NCBI GenBank assembly: GCA_958295725.1
Contig: CATQHA010000002.1
Location: 1-48,336, forward strand
Direction of reading: 5' to 3'
DNA length: 48,336 bases
Source: an uncultured Alphaproteobacteria bacterium
GTDB lineage: Bacteria > Pseudomonadota > Alphaproteobacteria > UBA2966
The notes under the pieces were generated by a model that was not told where the DNA came from, made no database searches, and saw only the letters and a program-made list of their open reading frames with translations. Below are positions 1 through 7,767 of this stretch, piece after piece (positions within the stretch are counted from its first letter, which is position 1; every line of letters begins with the position of its first letter). The translations under genes and the position numbers were made by a program.

Positions 1-1
1 C

Positions 2-487
2 GCCGAGACCGGCGAACACTGGCGCCCCCGTCACGGCTCGCACGCCAGCCTCACCGGCAAGCTCACCTCCGCAGCCATCGACGCACGCGACTTCATCCGC
101 GCCCGCAAGGACCGCGAGACCCGCGCCCACCTCCCCGACGGAACCCTCGTCGCCGTCGCAGGCGGCAAGGAGGCCGAGGACGTCCGCGCCATCTGGAACA
201 CCCTCGATCGCGTCAAGACCCGACACGCCGACGTGATCCTCGTCCACGGCAGCGGTCCCGGCGCGGAGAAGATCGCCGCCTCATGGGCCGAGCGCAACGA
301 CGTCCACCAGATCGTCTGCAAGCCCGACTGGGACCGCCACGGACGCGCCGCACCCTTCCGCCGCAACGACGACCTCCTCAACCTCCTCCCCAAGGGCGTC
401 GTCGCCTTCCCCGGTTCCGGCATCACCGAGAACCTCATCGACAAGGCGCGCCGGCTCGGCATCCCCGTCCACCGCGTCGCCGCCTGA
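2..487 (+). CDS. DUF2493 (SLOG/YspA-like) protein, 5' end outside window
   Basis: The frame is open from the first bases and ends with TGA at 487, so only about 161 C-terminal residues are visible. They match, almost residue for residue, the C-terminal half of the complete gene at 14903-15817: both carry AAIDARDF, RARKDRETRAHLPDG, VAVAGGK, a hydrophobic strand ending in ILVHG, GPGxEKIAA, and a CKPDWDRHGRAAPFRRND block. The GGK and VHGxGPG loops are typical of the Rossmann-like SLOG superfamily, in which DUF2493 sits. These proteins are proposed to bind nucleotide-derived ligands. The substrate is unknown. The gene is followed by a hairpin terminator and then by structured element A. It is a paralogue of the second copy, so the element carries a duplication or a second accessory set. 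Confidence 0.85.
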   Translation, partial: AETGEHWRPRHGSHASLTGKLTSAAIDARDFIRARKDRETRAHLPDGTLVAVAGGKEAEDVRAIWNTLDRVKTRHADVILVHGSGPGAEKIAASWAERNDVHQIVCKPDWDRHGRAAPFRRNDDLLNLLPKGVVAFPGSGITENLIDKARRLGIPVHRVAA

Positions 488-500
488 GCGCAACCACCCA

Positions 501-534
501 GGGCCGGTCCCCGCCACGGGATCGGCCCTTCTTC
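501..534 (+). terminator. hairpin terminator after partial DUF2493 gene
   Basis: GGGCCG at 501-506 pairs with CGGCCC at 523-528, and TCCC (508-511) pairs with GGGA (518-521) through a G-U pair, around the loop CGCCAC. A pyrimidine tract follows. It lies 13 bp after the stop codon. The same architecture recurs after the DUF4326 gene at 1193-1220. Confidence 0.7.
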
Positions 535-552
535 CTCGCCTCACCACCGGAG

Positions 553-850
553 GCCGTGCGGATGCTGCCGATGGACGCCGTGCGAGCGGAGACAACGCGA
601 CTGCCCGACATGATGTCCAATCGTGCCACGCGTGCTCGCTTCGCCAACCCGCTACGCGGGTCCTCCGCTTCGCTTCGGCAACGACTCGCAATGCCAAGAA
701 GCGCCGGGAAGCCGTCCGACCGTGGCTCCGCACTCGCTCCGCTCGCTTGTGCGCCCGCACCATCGGACGGCTTCCCGGCGCCGGCATTGCGGCCGTTGTG
801 GCTCCGGTCCGCGCGCGTGTCCCAATTCGACAGCACGTCGGGACGCAACG
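553..850 (+). promoter_or_regulatory. structured leader element A (upstream of DUF4326 gene)
   Basis: This gene-free 298 nt sequence is homologous to 14542-14865. The fold can be read directly. A perfect 19-bp inverted repeat (701-719 with 763-781) encloses a 43-nt loop. The stem continues outward through 687-695 with 783-791 (9 bp) and 679-683 with 794-798 (5 bp). A local hairpin ACCCGC-TAC-GCGGGT lies near 647-661. CACGCG 627-632 can pair with 814-819, and CCCGAC 604-609 with GTCGGG 837-842. The terminal loop is nearly identical in both copies and contains GTGCGCCCGCAC, itself a small hairpin. Stem sequences differ between copies but stay paired. It ends about 36 nt before the ATG at 887. 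It could be a structured RNA leader or an Frpo-like single-strand promoter. No clear sigma-70 -10 box was found. Confidence 0.7.
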
Positions 851-886
851 CCCCGGCGGTGGCAACATCCAGAAGAGGAGAGCGAG

Positions 887-1180
887 ATGCGCATCTGGAA
901 CAAGCGGACCGACCGAAACATCCCCAAGAGCGCCGTCTACGTCGGACGACCCACCCAATGGGGCAACCCCTTCGTCATCGGACGCGACGGAGACCGCAAG
1001 ACCGTCATCGAGAAATACCGCCGATGGCTCTGGAAGCGGATGCAGGATGGGCGCATCGACCGCGACCGACTCGACGCCCTCGCCGGCAAGGACCTCGTCT
1101 GCCACTGCGCCCCCGAGCCCTGCCATGCCGAAGTCCTCGCCCGCGCCGCCCAATGGGAACACGACCGGCGCAACGGATAA
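887..1180 (+). CDS. DUF4326 domain protein
   Basis: This 97-residue protein has the DUF4326 signature: YVGRPTQWGNPF near residues 18-29, a central basic helix, and CHCAPEPCHAEVLA near residues 72-85. ATG at 887 is preceded by GAGGAG at a suitable distance; the longer upstream frame runs through structured element A and is rejected as a start. DUF4326 proteins are small, found mainly in phages and mobile elements, and have no established biochemical role; the conserved Cys/His cluster suggests metal binding or a nucleotide-modifying fold, which is inference. The gene forms its own unit, with a structured leader in front and a hairpin terminator 13 bp after the stop. Confidence 0.85.
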   Translation: MRIWNKRTDRNIPKSAVYVGRPTQWGNPFVIGRDGDRKTVIEKYRRWLWKRMQDGRIDRDRLDALAGKDLVCHCAPEPCHAEVLARAAQWEHDRRNG

Positions 1181-1192
1181 CCCGACCCGCGA

Positions 1193-1220
1193 GAGCCGGT
1201 CCCCGACACGGGATCGGCTC
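1193..1220 (+). terminator. hairpin terminator after DUF4326 gene
   Basis: GAGCCG (1193-1198) pairs with CGGCTC (1215-1220) and TCCC (1200-1203) with GGGA (1210-1213), around the loop CGACAC. It is the same design as the hairpin at 501-528, with outer-stem base changes compensated. The U-tract is weak. Confidence 0.6.
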
Positions 1221-1598
1221 CATCGCCTCACGATCCAAGACACCGATCGCCGACGACAACATCCCCCCGCGTCGGCGCCGCCGCCCGCGCGACACACCGT
1301 CGCGCCCGCACCGGCCCGCTCCCCTCGCCGGTCCCGCGGCCCCAATCCCTTCTCAAGACATCCAGGGTACGATCACGGCATGGAAGCCGGTTCGCTCCAC
1401 ACCCGACGCACCCCGGTGCCTTGAGCGAGACCCGGCCGGTCCGCCTTCACCGGACGGTTTCCGTTACATGACAGTACGTTAGGCCGGATTCGGCCTACAG
1501 CCGCGATCCCGCGCGCGGGCCGCGTTGTCTCCCCGGAACCGCCGCCCCGTTCCCTGCGAACGGGCGGCGCCCGAGGGAACGGACAACGGAGGAACCCC
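1221..1598. other. gene-free region upstream of integrases, with two hairpins
   Basis: No supported gene was seen. There are two inverted repeats. TAGGCCG-GATT-CGGCCTA is at 1480-1497. A GC-rich hairpin at 1541-1568 has an 11-bp stem with one bulged C and the loop CCTGC. The latter ends 30 bp before the integrase start codon and could be an attenuator, operator or recombinase arm site. An attachment site would be expected near here, but no tRNA gene or long direct repeat was recognised. Confidence 0.5.
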
Positions 1599-2747
1599 GT
1601 GCGCATCCACGCCACCATCAACGAACGGACCGTCCGCCGCACGTTCAAGGAACGCAAGCCCGGCACTCGCGGCCTCACCGTCATCGACAGAGACCTGCCC
1701 CAGTTCGGCTTCAAGCTCGCGAAGAACGGTACCAAGACCTTCTTCGTCCGCGTCTTGCGCCCGGTCGGCGTGCCCAAAACGGTCCTCGGCACGGCGGACG
1801 AGATGACCGCCGCCGAAGCGAGGGAGAAGGCCCTCGCCGCCATCGCCGCCGCGAAGGCCGAGCGCGAGACCGGACCCCTGTTCGCCGACTTCGCGGACGA
1901 GTTCATGCGCCGACAGGCGCGGCGCTGGAAACCCTCCACCCGCGAGAACAACCGGCTGATGACCCGGAACTACCTCCTGCCCTTCTTCGGCGCGATGCGC
2001 GTCGCGGAGATCGCCCGCGCCGACGTGCGGCGATGGTTCGACGCCATGAGCGGCACGCCCGGCAACGCCAACCGGACCCTGCCCGTGCTCTCCGTCATGA
2101 TGCGGCAAGCCGAACTCTGGGACCTTCGCCCGCAGGGCTCCAACCCCTGCCGGAACATGCGCCGCTACAAGACCGTCCCGCGCGAGCGCTTCCTGTCGCT
2201 GGACGAGCTGAAGCGCCTCGGCTTCGTGCTCGACCACGCCGACGACCGGCAGGCCGCCGCCGCGATCCGGCTCCTGCTGTTCACCGGCGCGCGGTCGTCC
2301 GAGATCGCCGGCCTCCGCTGGGACTGGATACGCGGCGCCCGCGCGGTGCTGCCCGACTCCAAGACCGGCCCCAAGACGGTCCAGCTCCCGCCGCCCGCCC
2401 GCGCCGTCCTCAACGGACTGCCGCGCCAGGGACGGTTCGTCTTCCCGAACCGCAAGGGCGACGGCCCGATGACCGACCTCGGATTGCGCTGGCACAAGCT
2501 GCGCGACCTCGCCGGGCTCGACGGCGTGCGCATCCACGACTGCCGCCACACCTTCGCCTCCCACGCCGTGATGAGCGGCCTCGACCTCTACACCGTCGGC
2601 CGCCTGCTCGGCCATGCCGACACCGCCTCCACCGAGCGCTATGCCCATCTCGCCGACGAGCACGTCCGCGAGGCGGCGGGGCGCATCTCCGGCATCGTCA
2701 ACGACGCCATGACCGGAAGCGGGAAGGAGGCCGGCCATGACCGGTAG
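1599..2747 (+). CDS. tyrosine recombinase / site-specific integrase 1
   Basis: This 382-residue protein has an N-terminal arm-binding (DUF4102-like) region at about residues 1-90, a SAM-like core-binding domain at about 95-190, and a catalytic domain. The catalytic set is visible: R232 in TGARSSE, K255, H313 and R316 in IHDCRHTF, H339 in LLGH, and the nucleophile Y348 in TERYAHL. The start is GTG at 1599, preceded by GGAGGA. It overlaps integrase 2 by 11 bp, so the two are translated together. The predicted role is integration and excision of the element. All six catalytic residues are present in both proteins, so neither looks inactive. Confidence 0.93.
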   Translation: MRIHATINERTVRRTFKERKPGTRGLTVIDRDLPQFGFKLAKNGTKTFFVRVLRPVGVPKTVLGTADEMTAAEAREKALAAIAAAKAERETGPLFADFADEFMRRQARRWKPSTRENNRLMTRNYLLPFFGAMRVAEIARADVRRWFDAMSGTPGNANRTLPVLSVMMRQAELWDLRPQGSNPCRNMRRYKTVPRERFLSLDELKRLGFVLDHADDRQAAAAIRLLLFTGARSSEIAGLRWDWIRGARAVLPDSKTGPKTVQLPPPARAVLNGLPRQGRFVFPNRKGDGPMTDLGLRWHKLRDLAGLDGVRIHDCRHTFASHAVMSGLDLYTVGRLLGHADTASTERYAHLADEHVREAAGRISGIVNDAMTGSGKEAGHDR

Positions 2748-4191
2748 ACACCGCCATCCCCGGCTCGGCGCGAACGCCATCGCCGCCGCGAAGCCGGCGG
2801 CGAAGGAATACACCCTCTGGGACGGGACGCTCGGGCATTTCGGGGTGCGGGTGCATCCCTCCGGCGTCAGGTCCTTCATCGTCCAGACCCGCGTCCGGGG
2901 CCGCATGCGCAAGATCACGCTCGGGCGCTTCCCCGAGATGGGCATCGAAAAGGCCCGGAGGGAAGCAGCAACCGTGCTCGCCCGCCTGTGGGGCGGCGAG
3001 GCCGTCGCTGCCCCGCGCAAGACCAAGGCGCCGTTGTTCCGCGACTTCGCCGCCCGCTACCGCGAGCGGCGAATGCACCGCTGGAAACCGTCGTCGCTGG
3101 AGACCTTCGACATCTACCTGCGCAACCGCCTGTTGCCGCATTTCGGACGGCTCAGGCTCGACGCCATCGACCACGCGCGGGTCTCGGCATGGTTCGATGC
3201 GGCGAGCGTGGACAAGCCCGGCGCGGCCAACCGCGCCTTCGAGATACTCCGCGCCATGCTCGCCGCCGCCCGCCAGTGGGGCGAGATCGGCGAGCACGTC
3301 CCCGACGCCTGCGCCAACATCGTCAAGAACCCGAGGCGGCCCGTCGCACGCTATCTCGACCACAAGGAGCTGGAGCGCCTCGGCGCGGTGCTCGACCGGC
3401 ACAAGCAGGAACACCCCTGGCCGGTCGCGGCCATCCGCCTGCTCACCCTCACCGGGGCGCGGCTCTCCGAAGTCATCGACCTCAAGTGGGACGAGATCGG
3501 CGAGCTTGGCGAGGACGGCGCGAGCGCGCGCCTCGAAGACTCCAAGACCGGGCCGCGCACCGTCTGGCTCGGGCCGGAAGCGGCAAGGCTGCTCGCGGCG
3601 CTGCCCCGGCCGGAAGGCAGGGAACGGGTGTTCCCCGACGACCTCTCATCGGACCGGCTCTACACGTTCTGGTGCGGCATCCGGGAAGAGGCGGGGCTAC
3701 CCGGCCTTCGCATCCACGACTGCCGCCACACATGGGCCTCGCAGGGCGTCATGAACGGCGTCGGGCTGACCACCGTCGGGCGGCTGCTCGGACACCGCCA
3801 GCGCGAGACCACCGCGATCTACGCCCATCTCGACGACGGCGCGTTGCGCGACGCCGCCGCGCGGGCAGCAGGTATTATCGCACGCGCCATGGGATACAGG
3901 GCCGTGCCGACGCCGCCGTCGGAAGAAATGGGTAATGCCGGAGACGGTATGGAACTTGACCGGCCGAGCACTGCGGACCGGCGCGCCGTGAGGCACGGTC
4001 CGCTTGACCCTGCCACGACGGCGAACCGGTCCAGGCAGCTGGACTGGATGGATCCGGAAGGCGACGCGGAAGAATCTCCTCAGCGCCGGAGTATCGACTG
4101 GTTAAGCGACGACCCCTCGAATCAGAATTCAGATTCCACGGCCACGGGTAGGAGGAAGCCATCCGCGCGGCGCGACCCGCTGTGGATTTGA
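2737..4191 (+). CDS. tyrosine recombinase / site-specific integrase 2 with C-terminal extension
   Basis: This 484-residue protein has a DUF4102-like N-terminus (residues 20-90), a core-binding domain (about 98-200) and a catalytic domain with R242, K270, H327, R330, H353 and Y362 (TAIYAHL). It starts with ATG inside the end of integrase 1. It is related to integrase 1 but clearly diverged, so this is an old tandem pair. The integrase fold ends near residue 385. About 100 polar, low-complexity residues follow, rich in Asp, Ser and Arg, with no motif I recognise. They may be a readthrough tail or an added regulatory segment. Paired overlapping recombinases are known from some genomic islands, where both are needed for movement. 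Confidence 0.92.
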   Translation: MTGRHRHPRLGANAIAAAKPAAKEYTLWDGTLGHFGVRVHPSGVRSFIVQTRVRGRMRKITLGRFPEMGIEKARREAATVLARLWGGEAVAAPRKTKAPLFRDFAARYRERRMHRWKPSSLETFDIYLRNRLLPHFGRLRLDAIDHARVSAWFDAASVDKPGAANRAFEILRAMLAAARQWGEIGEHVPDACANIVKNPRRPVARYLDHKELERLGAVLDRHKQEHPWPVAAIRLLTLTGARLSEVIDLKWDEIGELGEDGASARLEDSKTGPRTVWLGPEAARLLAALPRPEGRERVFPDDLSSDRLYTFWCGIREEAGLPGLRIHDCRHTWASQGVMNGVGLTTVGRLLGHRQRETTAIYAHLDDGALRDAAARAAGIIARAMGYRAVPTPPSEEMGNAGDGMELDRPSTADRRAVRHGPLDPATTANRSRQLDWMDPEGDAEESPQRRSIDWLSDDPSNQNSDSTATGRRKPSARRDPLWI

Positions 4192-4198
4192 TCCCTGT

Positions 4199-4217
4199 GT
4201 CGGCTGGGGTAGCCGAC
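4199..4217. terminator. possible hairpin between convergent genes
   Basis: GTCGGCT-GGGGT-AGCCGAC is a 7-bp perfect stem placed between the end of integrase 2 (4191) and the end of the convergent AbiJ-like gene (4276). There is no clear T-tract on either side. Confidence 0.35.
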
Positions 4218-4275
4218 CGACATCGGCACTGGGCCCCACAACATGCGCCCCCGGTCCGCTGCGCGCGTGACGTGT

Positions 4276-5073
4276 TCAAGACCGGCGCGAAGCCAGGAAC
4301 GCGCAAAGGGAACCGGAGACCGCGACAATCAACTCGGCTTCGGCATGATCGACAGATTGCTGCTCGCGGATGTGGCGGCCGCGGTCGGAAGCGTAACCCC
4401 AAAGTTTGTGGACGGCTTGGTCAAGAGGTGCCGGCAAGGCGAGCGAGGACACGAGCTTGCCCAGTGTCAGATTGGGCTGACCGGCTACCTCGCGTGCGGT
4501 TGCCTCAAGTGCCGCCATGGCATGCTGAATAGCGCCGGTAATGTCCGGCTCCGGGCGACGGGAGATGTCCCGCAGGGCCTCGCGCATTTCGCTCGCTGCG
4601 CGTTGGAGGTCCGACTCGTCCAGGCGATCGGGGACTTCGTGGGTGCTCCTGGCAAAAGCCTCCGAACCTCTGTGGGTGATCCGACCGTCCCGGAGCTCCC
4701 AGCCGATACCGTTCTCAATGAAGAAGTCGTTCAGGCGCCGCCCGAACTCGCCCGCAGGCCCGGAATCCCGCGCGCCGTTGGCGGCGACTTCGGCATAGAG
4801 AGCTTCGGCGATGTCGTAGACCTTGTACCATGGGGCACTCTCCATGAGATCATCGACCTCATGCCGGATATTCGGGTACTCGGACCAGTTGTCCGAGTCG
4901 GGCCGTGCCAGCAGGACTGAGCAGATCACTCGTCGCATGTCGGACGGCCTTATGCCCGTATTCTCGGCAATCGAGGGAATCGCGCCGCGCAGGTCGGAAG
5001 GGGCATCCTCGCGGACGGTGATCTGTGCGGCGGTCGGTCGGTAGCCCTGCCGATCCGAGAAACGTTCAGTCAT
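4276..5073 (-). CDS. AbiJ-like abortive infection protein (AbiJ_NTD4 type)
   Basis: This 265-residue protein begins with MTERFSDRQGY and DLRGAIPSIA, the start seen in the AbiJ N-terminal domain 4 family. It continues with a helical region (WYKVYDIAEALY; FGRRLNDFFIENGIGWEL) and a separate C-terminal helical domain from about residue 170 (GAIQHAMAALEATAREV, then LPLDQAVHKLWGYASDRGRHIRE). That second half resembles the HEPN-like C-terminal domain of Abi proteins. The family is associated with growth arrest or cell death on phage infection; the exact activity is not readable here. It is convergent with the integrases and sits downstream of an eroded methylase-like gene. The ATG has only a weak ribosome-binding site. 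Confidence 0.72.
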   Translation of the reverse strand: MTERFSDRQGYRPTAAQITVREDAPSDLRGAIPSIAENTGIRPSDMRRVICSVLLARPDSDNWSEYPNIRHEVDDLMESAPWYKVYDIAEALYAEVAANGARDSGPAGEFGRRLNDFFIENGIGWELRDGRITHRGSEAFARSTHEVPDRLDESDLQRAASEMREALRDISRRPEPDITGAIQHAMAALEATAREVAGQPNLTLGKLVSSLALPAPLDQAVHKLWGYASDRGRHIREQQSVDHAEAELIVAVSGSLCAFLASRRS

Positions 5074-5171
5074 AGAGTGAGATTCCGCTGCTCGCCGTAT
5101 CCGTGGTGGGCGAAGGGATGTGCCGGTTATCCAAGACCCACGCAGATTTTGTCCGGCCTGTCGTTCTCACC

Positions 5172-5833
5172 TTACTCCGCAACGGGCTCATTGGTAACGG
5201 TCGGTTCGCGGCTGATCCGCGCTCTCCAGTCCCTGATCGTCTCGATATCCATCCCCGTCGTCTGAGCCGCGGCTTGGTCAAGGTGCTCGCGCATATCGTC
5301 ATCGGCCCCATTCTTCCACGGTTTGACCGGCATGTGCTTGGTGCGCTCGTACGCTTCGGCGAGGACAGCGGCGCTCGTCGCCTTCAAGTCTGGAACTCGC
5401 AACGTGGCCAGATCGGCCTGCTAAAATGACGGATTCGTCAACATCGTTCCTCGCCTCATCAAGAATCCGAACGCTCCGAGCGTACTGTTGCACCATGCAC
5501 ACAGTGCTTTCGCCTCGTCGAGACTCGTCGTCTGGCCTCGGATAGGACCCCACATCGAGCCAACAGCCGGGATGTTCTGAAAATTGCGAGGAGCCGACCG
5601 GAATCCGTCCTGAACTTGGCCGCGAGGAGAACATGTCTGGCCTGATTCCGGTAGCGAGCGGCCAGCGTCTCTTTCCTGTCGGTGACGCTCTGTTCCGGGA
5701 CAGCCTCCATGGTGGTCCGCAGATCCTTCGAGCGGCCCCAGAACACGCGGTAGCTGTTATCGTCGTCGTTGACGGGACTGAATGCGTCGCGGATTCGCCA
5801 GCCCGCGGGCCCGAGAAGATATCGGTCTCGCAA
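5172..5833 (-). pseudogene. frameshifted remnant, possibly C-terminal part of a DNA methyltransferase
   Basis: Three consecutive minus-strand frames make one plausible protein. The first runs from about 5833 (YLLGPAGWRIRDAFSPVNDDD, then RVFWGRSKDLRTT and LAARYRNQARHVLLAAKF). The second runs from about 5600 (GCWLDVGSYPRPDDESRRGES, then SVRILDEARNDVDESV). The third ends at 5172 (LRVPDLKATSAAVLAEAYE, then MREHLDQAAAQTTGMD and ISREPTVTNE). Two frame changes are needed. The LRVPD and R-x-x-L-D...GMD pattern resembles the C-terminus of N6-adenine methylases, but no catalytic motif is visible, so the assignment is tentative. The neighbouring AbiJ-like gene suggests an eroded restriction/defence locus. 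Confidence 0.45.
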
Positions 5834-5940
5834 TGATACGAGTCCCGTTTCCTGTTCGAATAGCGTGAAGGATGCGCTGGATCCGGTCGTGGCCCGGGAT
5901 GTCTTACTCGTCTCCGACGCTAGCGGCTGCTATCCGCCCG

Positions 5941-5988
5941 TCGCAGCGGCGCTTCCGCGGCATCGCCACCAAGGACCTCGATAGCTAT
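5941..5988 (+). pseudogene. short C-terminal scrap of an IS1595/ISXO2-type transposase
   Basis: One frame encodes a 16-residue stretch reading RRFRGIATKDLDSY, close to the conserved segment near the end of ISXO2-like transposases. Nothing further of the gene is recognisable in the flanks. Confidence 0.4.
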
Positions 5989-5989
5989 A

Positions 5990-6154
5990 TGGGACCTGCC
6001 CAACGACGACCTCGACCACATCAACCGCTGGATCGACGCCTTCGCCGACGAATTCAACACTTTCCGACCGCACCAGGCCCTTGGCGGAAATACCCCTGTC
6101 GAGTACCTTGCCAAACAACCAGCCGAAGAAACCCTCCCGTCTCATATGTCCTGA
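5990..6154 (+). pseudogene. C-terminal remnant of an IS3/IS481-type transposase
   Basis: The frame at 5990 reads through DDLDHINRWIDAFADEFN and RPHQALGGNTPVEYL to a stop at 6154. The FNxxRPHQALGGxTPxEYL motif is the classic end of the integrase core in IS3- and IS481-family transposases. Only about 54 residues survive, and the catalytic DDE residues are absent apart from the final region. It abuts the IS1595-like scrap, so two different insertion sequences met here and then decayed. Confidence 0.7.
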
Positions 6155-6339
6155 ACCAGGACACACGCTTGACCGCCATCTGTCTTGCCTCTATCGTCTG
6201 CTTCTGGATATGAGTCTTGAGCCTAGTGCATCGAAACTGAAGTAAGGATCATTATACGGACAATGAATTCTCACTCTCGTCGAACAATTTTTCCATGAAA
6301 TAGACCAAATAATATGTGATGAACTTCAGGTTCATGACA
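6155..6339. other. AT-rich intergenic stretch downstream of HEPN operon
   Basis: No gene was seen. Base composition drops sharply compared with the flanks. A small hairpin ATGAAC-TTCAG-GTTCAT (6319-6335) sits just beyond the stop of the minus-strand HEPN gene and may act in termination. Confidence 0.4.
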
Positions 6340-7029
6340 TTAGTCCCTGCTTTCGTTGACGCGCGGGTAGGCGACTTTTCCCCAAGCGCCGGTATCCGGG
6401 TCCGTGGCGATGTCGGCACGCATGATGTCGAGAATCACCGGCACGAGGGCCGCCATGATGCGGCTTCCGTCCCTGACCTGATCCCCGCCCCAGCCCGCGG
6501 CGAAGGTGGTGCCGCCGTGAAAGATCTGGTTGCGCAGCACGTAGAGCCGCCGGAAGACGATTTCAAGGACACGATCGACGTTACCGTTCGTCAGCGCGCG
6601 ATTCGCCTGTTGTTTTTCTTTCTCGAATCGTTGTTTCCAACCCCGGCCGCCCGGGGCCTCCCGGACCGACTCCCAGAATGGCCTGAAAAGGTATTTGTTG
6701 CGCAGAAGAATTCGAACGGGACCAGTATCTAGAATGTTCTGAATGATTTCGTCCTTGTCCCGTCTCACGATCTCATACAGGAATTTTCCGAATTTCTCCT
6801 TCTCCGCTAGATAGAAATCGTGGGTCTCGTCCTCGATCACTTCATAACCATAGGCGGCGTTGAAGGATATCCAGAGAAACATAAATCGTTCGCACGCAAA
6901 CCCGACGCCATCGCTCGCTTCTTCACCCTCCCTCGCCGCTCTGTTCGCCCTTGCCAGCCAGCTTTCGGCGCGCCGCATCCGGTCTTTATTGTGCTGCCGT
7001 TGCGGCACGTCGCTACTGGTCTTGTGCAT
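6340..7029 (-). CDS. HEPN-domain protein, third gene of a putative defence operon
   Basis: This 229-residue, mostly helical protein contains FMFLWISFNAAYGY near residues 48-61 and VLRNQIFHGG in the C-terminal half. The latter fits the HEPN R-x4-H motif (R followed by H five positions on) and the flanking IFHGG seen in uncharacterised HEPN families. HEPN proteins are usually metal-independent RNases or RNase-derived scaffolds in toxin-antitoxin and antiphage systems. ATG at 7029 was chosen because AAGGGGG lies just upstream. The frame is open further, to a TTG at 7089 that directly follows the previous gene's stop, and this is the alternative start. Only 60 bp separate it from the YaaA-like gene, so it is probably cotranscribed. 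Confidence 0.7.
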   Translation of the reverse strand: MHKTSSDVPQRQHNKDRMRRAESWLARANRAAREGEEASDGVGFACERFMFLWISFNAAYGYEVIEDETHDFYLAEKEKFGKFLYEIVRRDKDEIIQNILDTGPVRILLRNKYLFRPFWESVREAPGGRGWKQRFEKEKQQANRALTNGNVDRVLEIVFRRLYVLRNQIFHGGTTFAAGWGGDQVRDGSRIMAALVPVILDIMRADIATDPDTGAWGKVAYPRVNESRD

Positions 7030-7089
7030 CGCCCCCTTTTTTATCCCCCTCTTCTCATCCTCACCGTTGCAAATCGGACCGCGGAGCAA

Positions 7090-7767
7090 TCAGATGGCAA
7101 TGGCGCCATCGATCAATGCCCTGGCGCACTCGTAATGCCAATTCGTCCTCGTCGTCGTTTCGTATGGCTGGAGCGCGCAACCAGGCGCGTCCGGCGGCAT
7201 GTGGGCGTTGTAGAACACCGTTCTCTGGACGATTCCCGCCGTCGTCGAGCAAAAAAACGGAACATAGTCCTTGCCTCCCAGGAAGACGACATGGTCGGAC
7301 GTGTCTTTCGGTATCATGCAAAAATCCCGATAGCCTGTGTCGCGTATCAAACGACGCTTGTAGGCGTTCTCGCCTCTCGCGTTGTTGGAAAAGGTGATGT
7401 CGTAGTTCGGCGTGAGGAAGTCGGCGGATACCAGCCCCCAACCGGCGGACAGGATGAACAGTCTTCTTACGCCAAATTTTTCCGCCAGCCTTCGATAAGT
7501 TTCGTTCCGGTACAGCGCCGACGCGGGAAGCAAGTCGAAAGTATTCTCCGCCCTCTGGTCACGATTGTACGCGACGAGGAAGTCGCGATACGAACGTCCG
7601 GGAGACATCATGTCGTCGGGACGGCGATACACGATCGAAGCGCGCGCCGGCGCGCAGGCGGGGTCAGCGACGAACAGGATCCTCCGGCCGTTTTCCGACA
7701 TGACATGGCCGGCGTTCGCATTCTTTCCGGCGGCGCACTGGATCACCACGCTCACATCCCGGTTCAC
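7090..7767 (-). CDS. YaaA/DUF6884-like protein, second gene of the operon
   Basis: This 225-residue protein starts at a GTG overlapping the previous stop (GTGA), which settles the start in favour of translational coupling. Early VSVVIQCAAGKN, a middle LLPASALYRNETYR, and RLFILSAGWGLVSADFLTPN followed by YDITFS resemble the YaaA/DUF6884 fold, where a conserved SAxxGL loop precedes a Tyr/Asp element. YaaA binds DNA and helps against peroxide stress. DUF6884 proteins are uncharacterised. A later VVFLGGKDYVPFF segment also fits. A specific ligand or substrate cannot be read from the sequence. It is placed between a GIY-YIG-like nuclease and a HEPN protein, which suggests a shared defence role. 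Confidence 0.6.
   Translation of the reverse strand: MNRDVSVVIQCAAGKNANAGHVMSENGRRILFVADPACAPARASIVYRRPDDMMSPGRSYRDFLVAYNRDQRAENTFDLLPASALYRNETYRRLAEKFGVRRLFILSAGWGLVSADFLTPNYDITFSNNARGENAYKRRLIRDTGYRDFCMIPKDTSDHVVFLGGKDYVPFFCSTTAGIVQRTVFYNAHMPPDAPGCALQPYETTTRTNWHYECARALIDGAIAI

Noticed and set aside
1470..1500. tRNA-like attachment site next to the integrase
   Set aside because: The sequence has a small hairpin but no cloverleaf, T-loop or CCA-end pattern, and no matching direct repeat was found near 25.8 kb.
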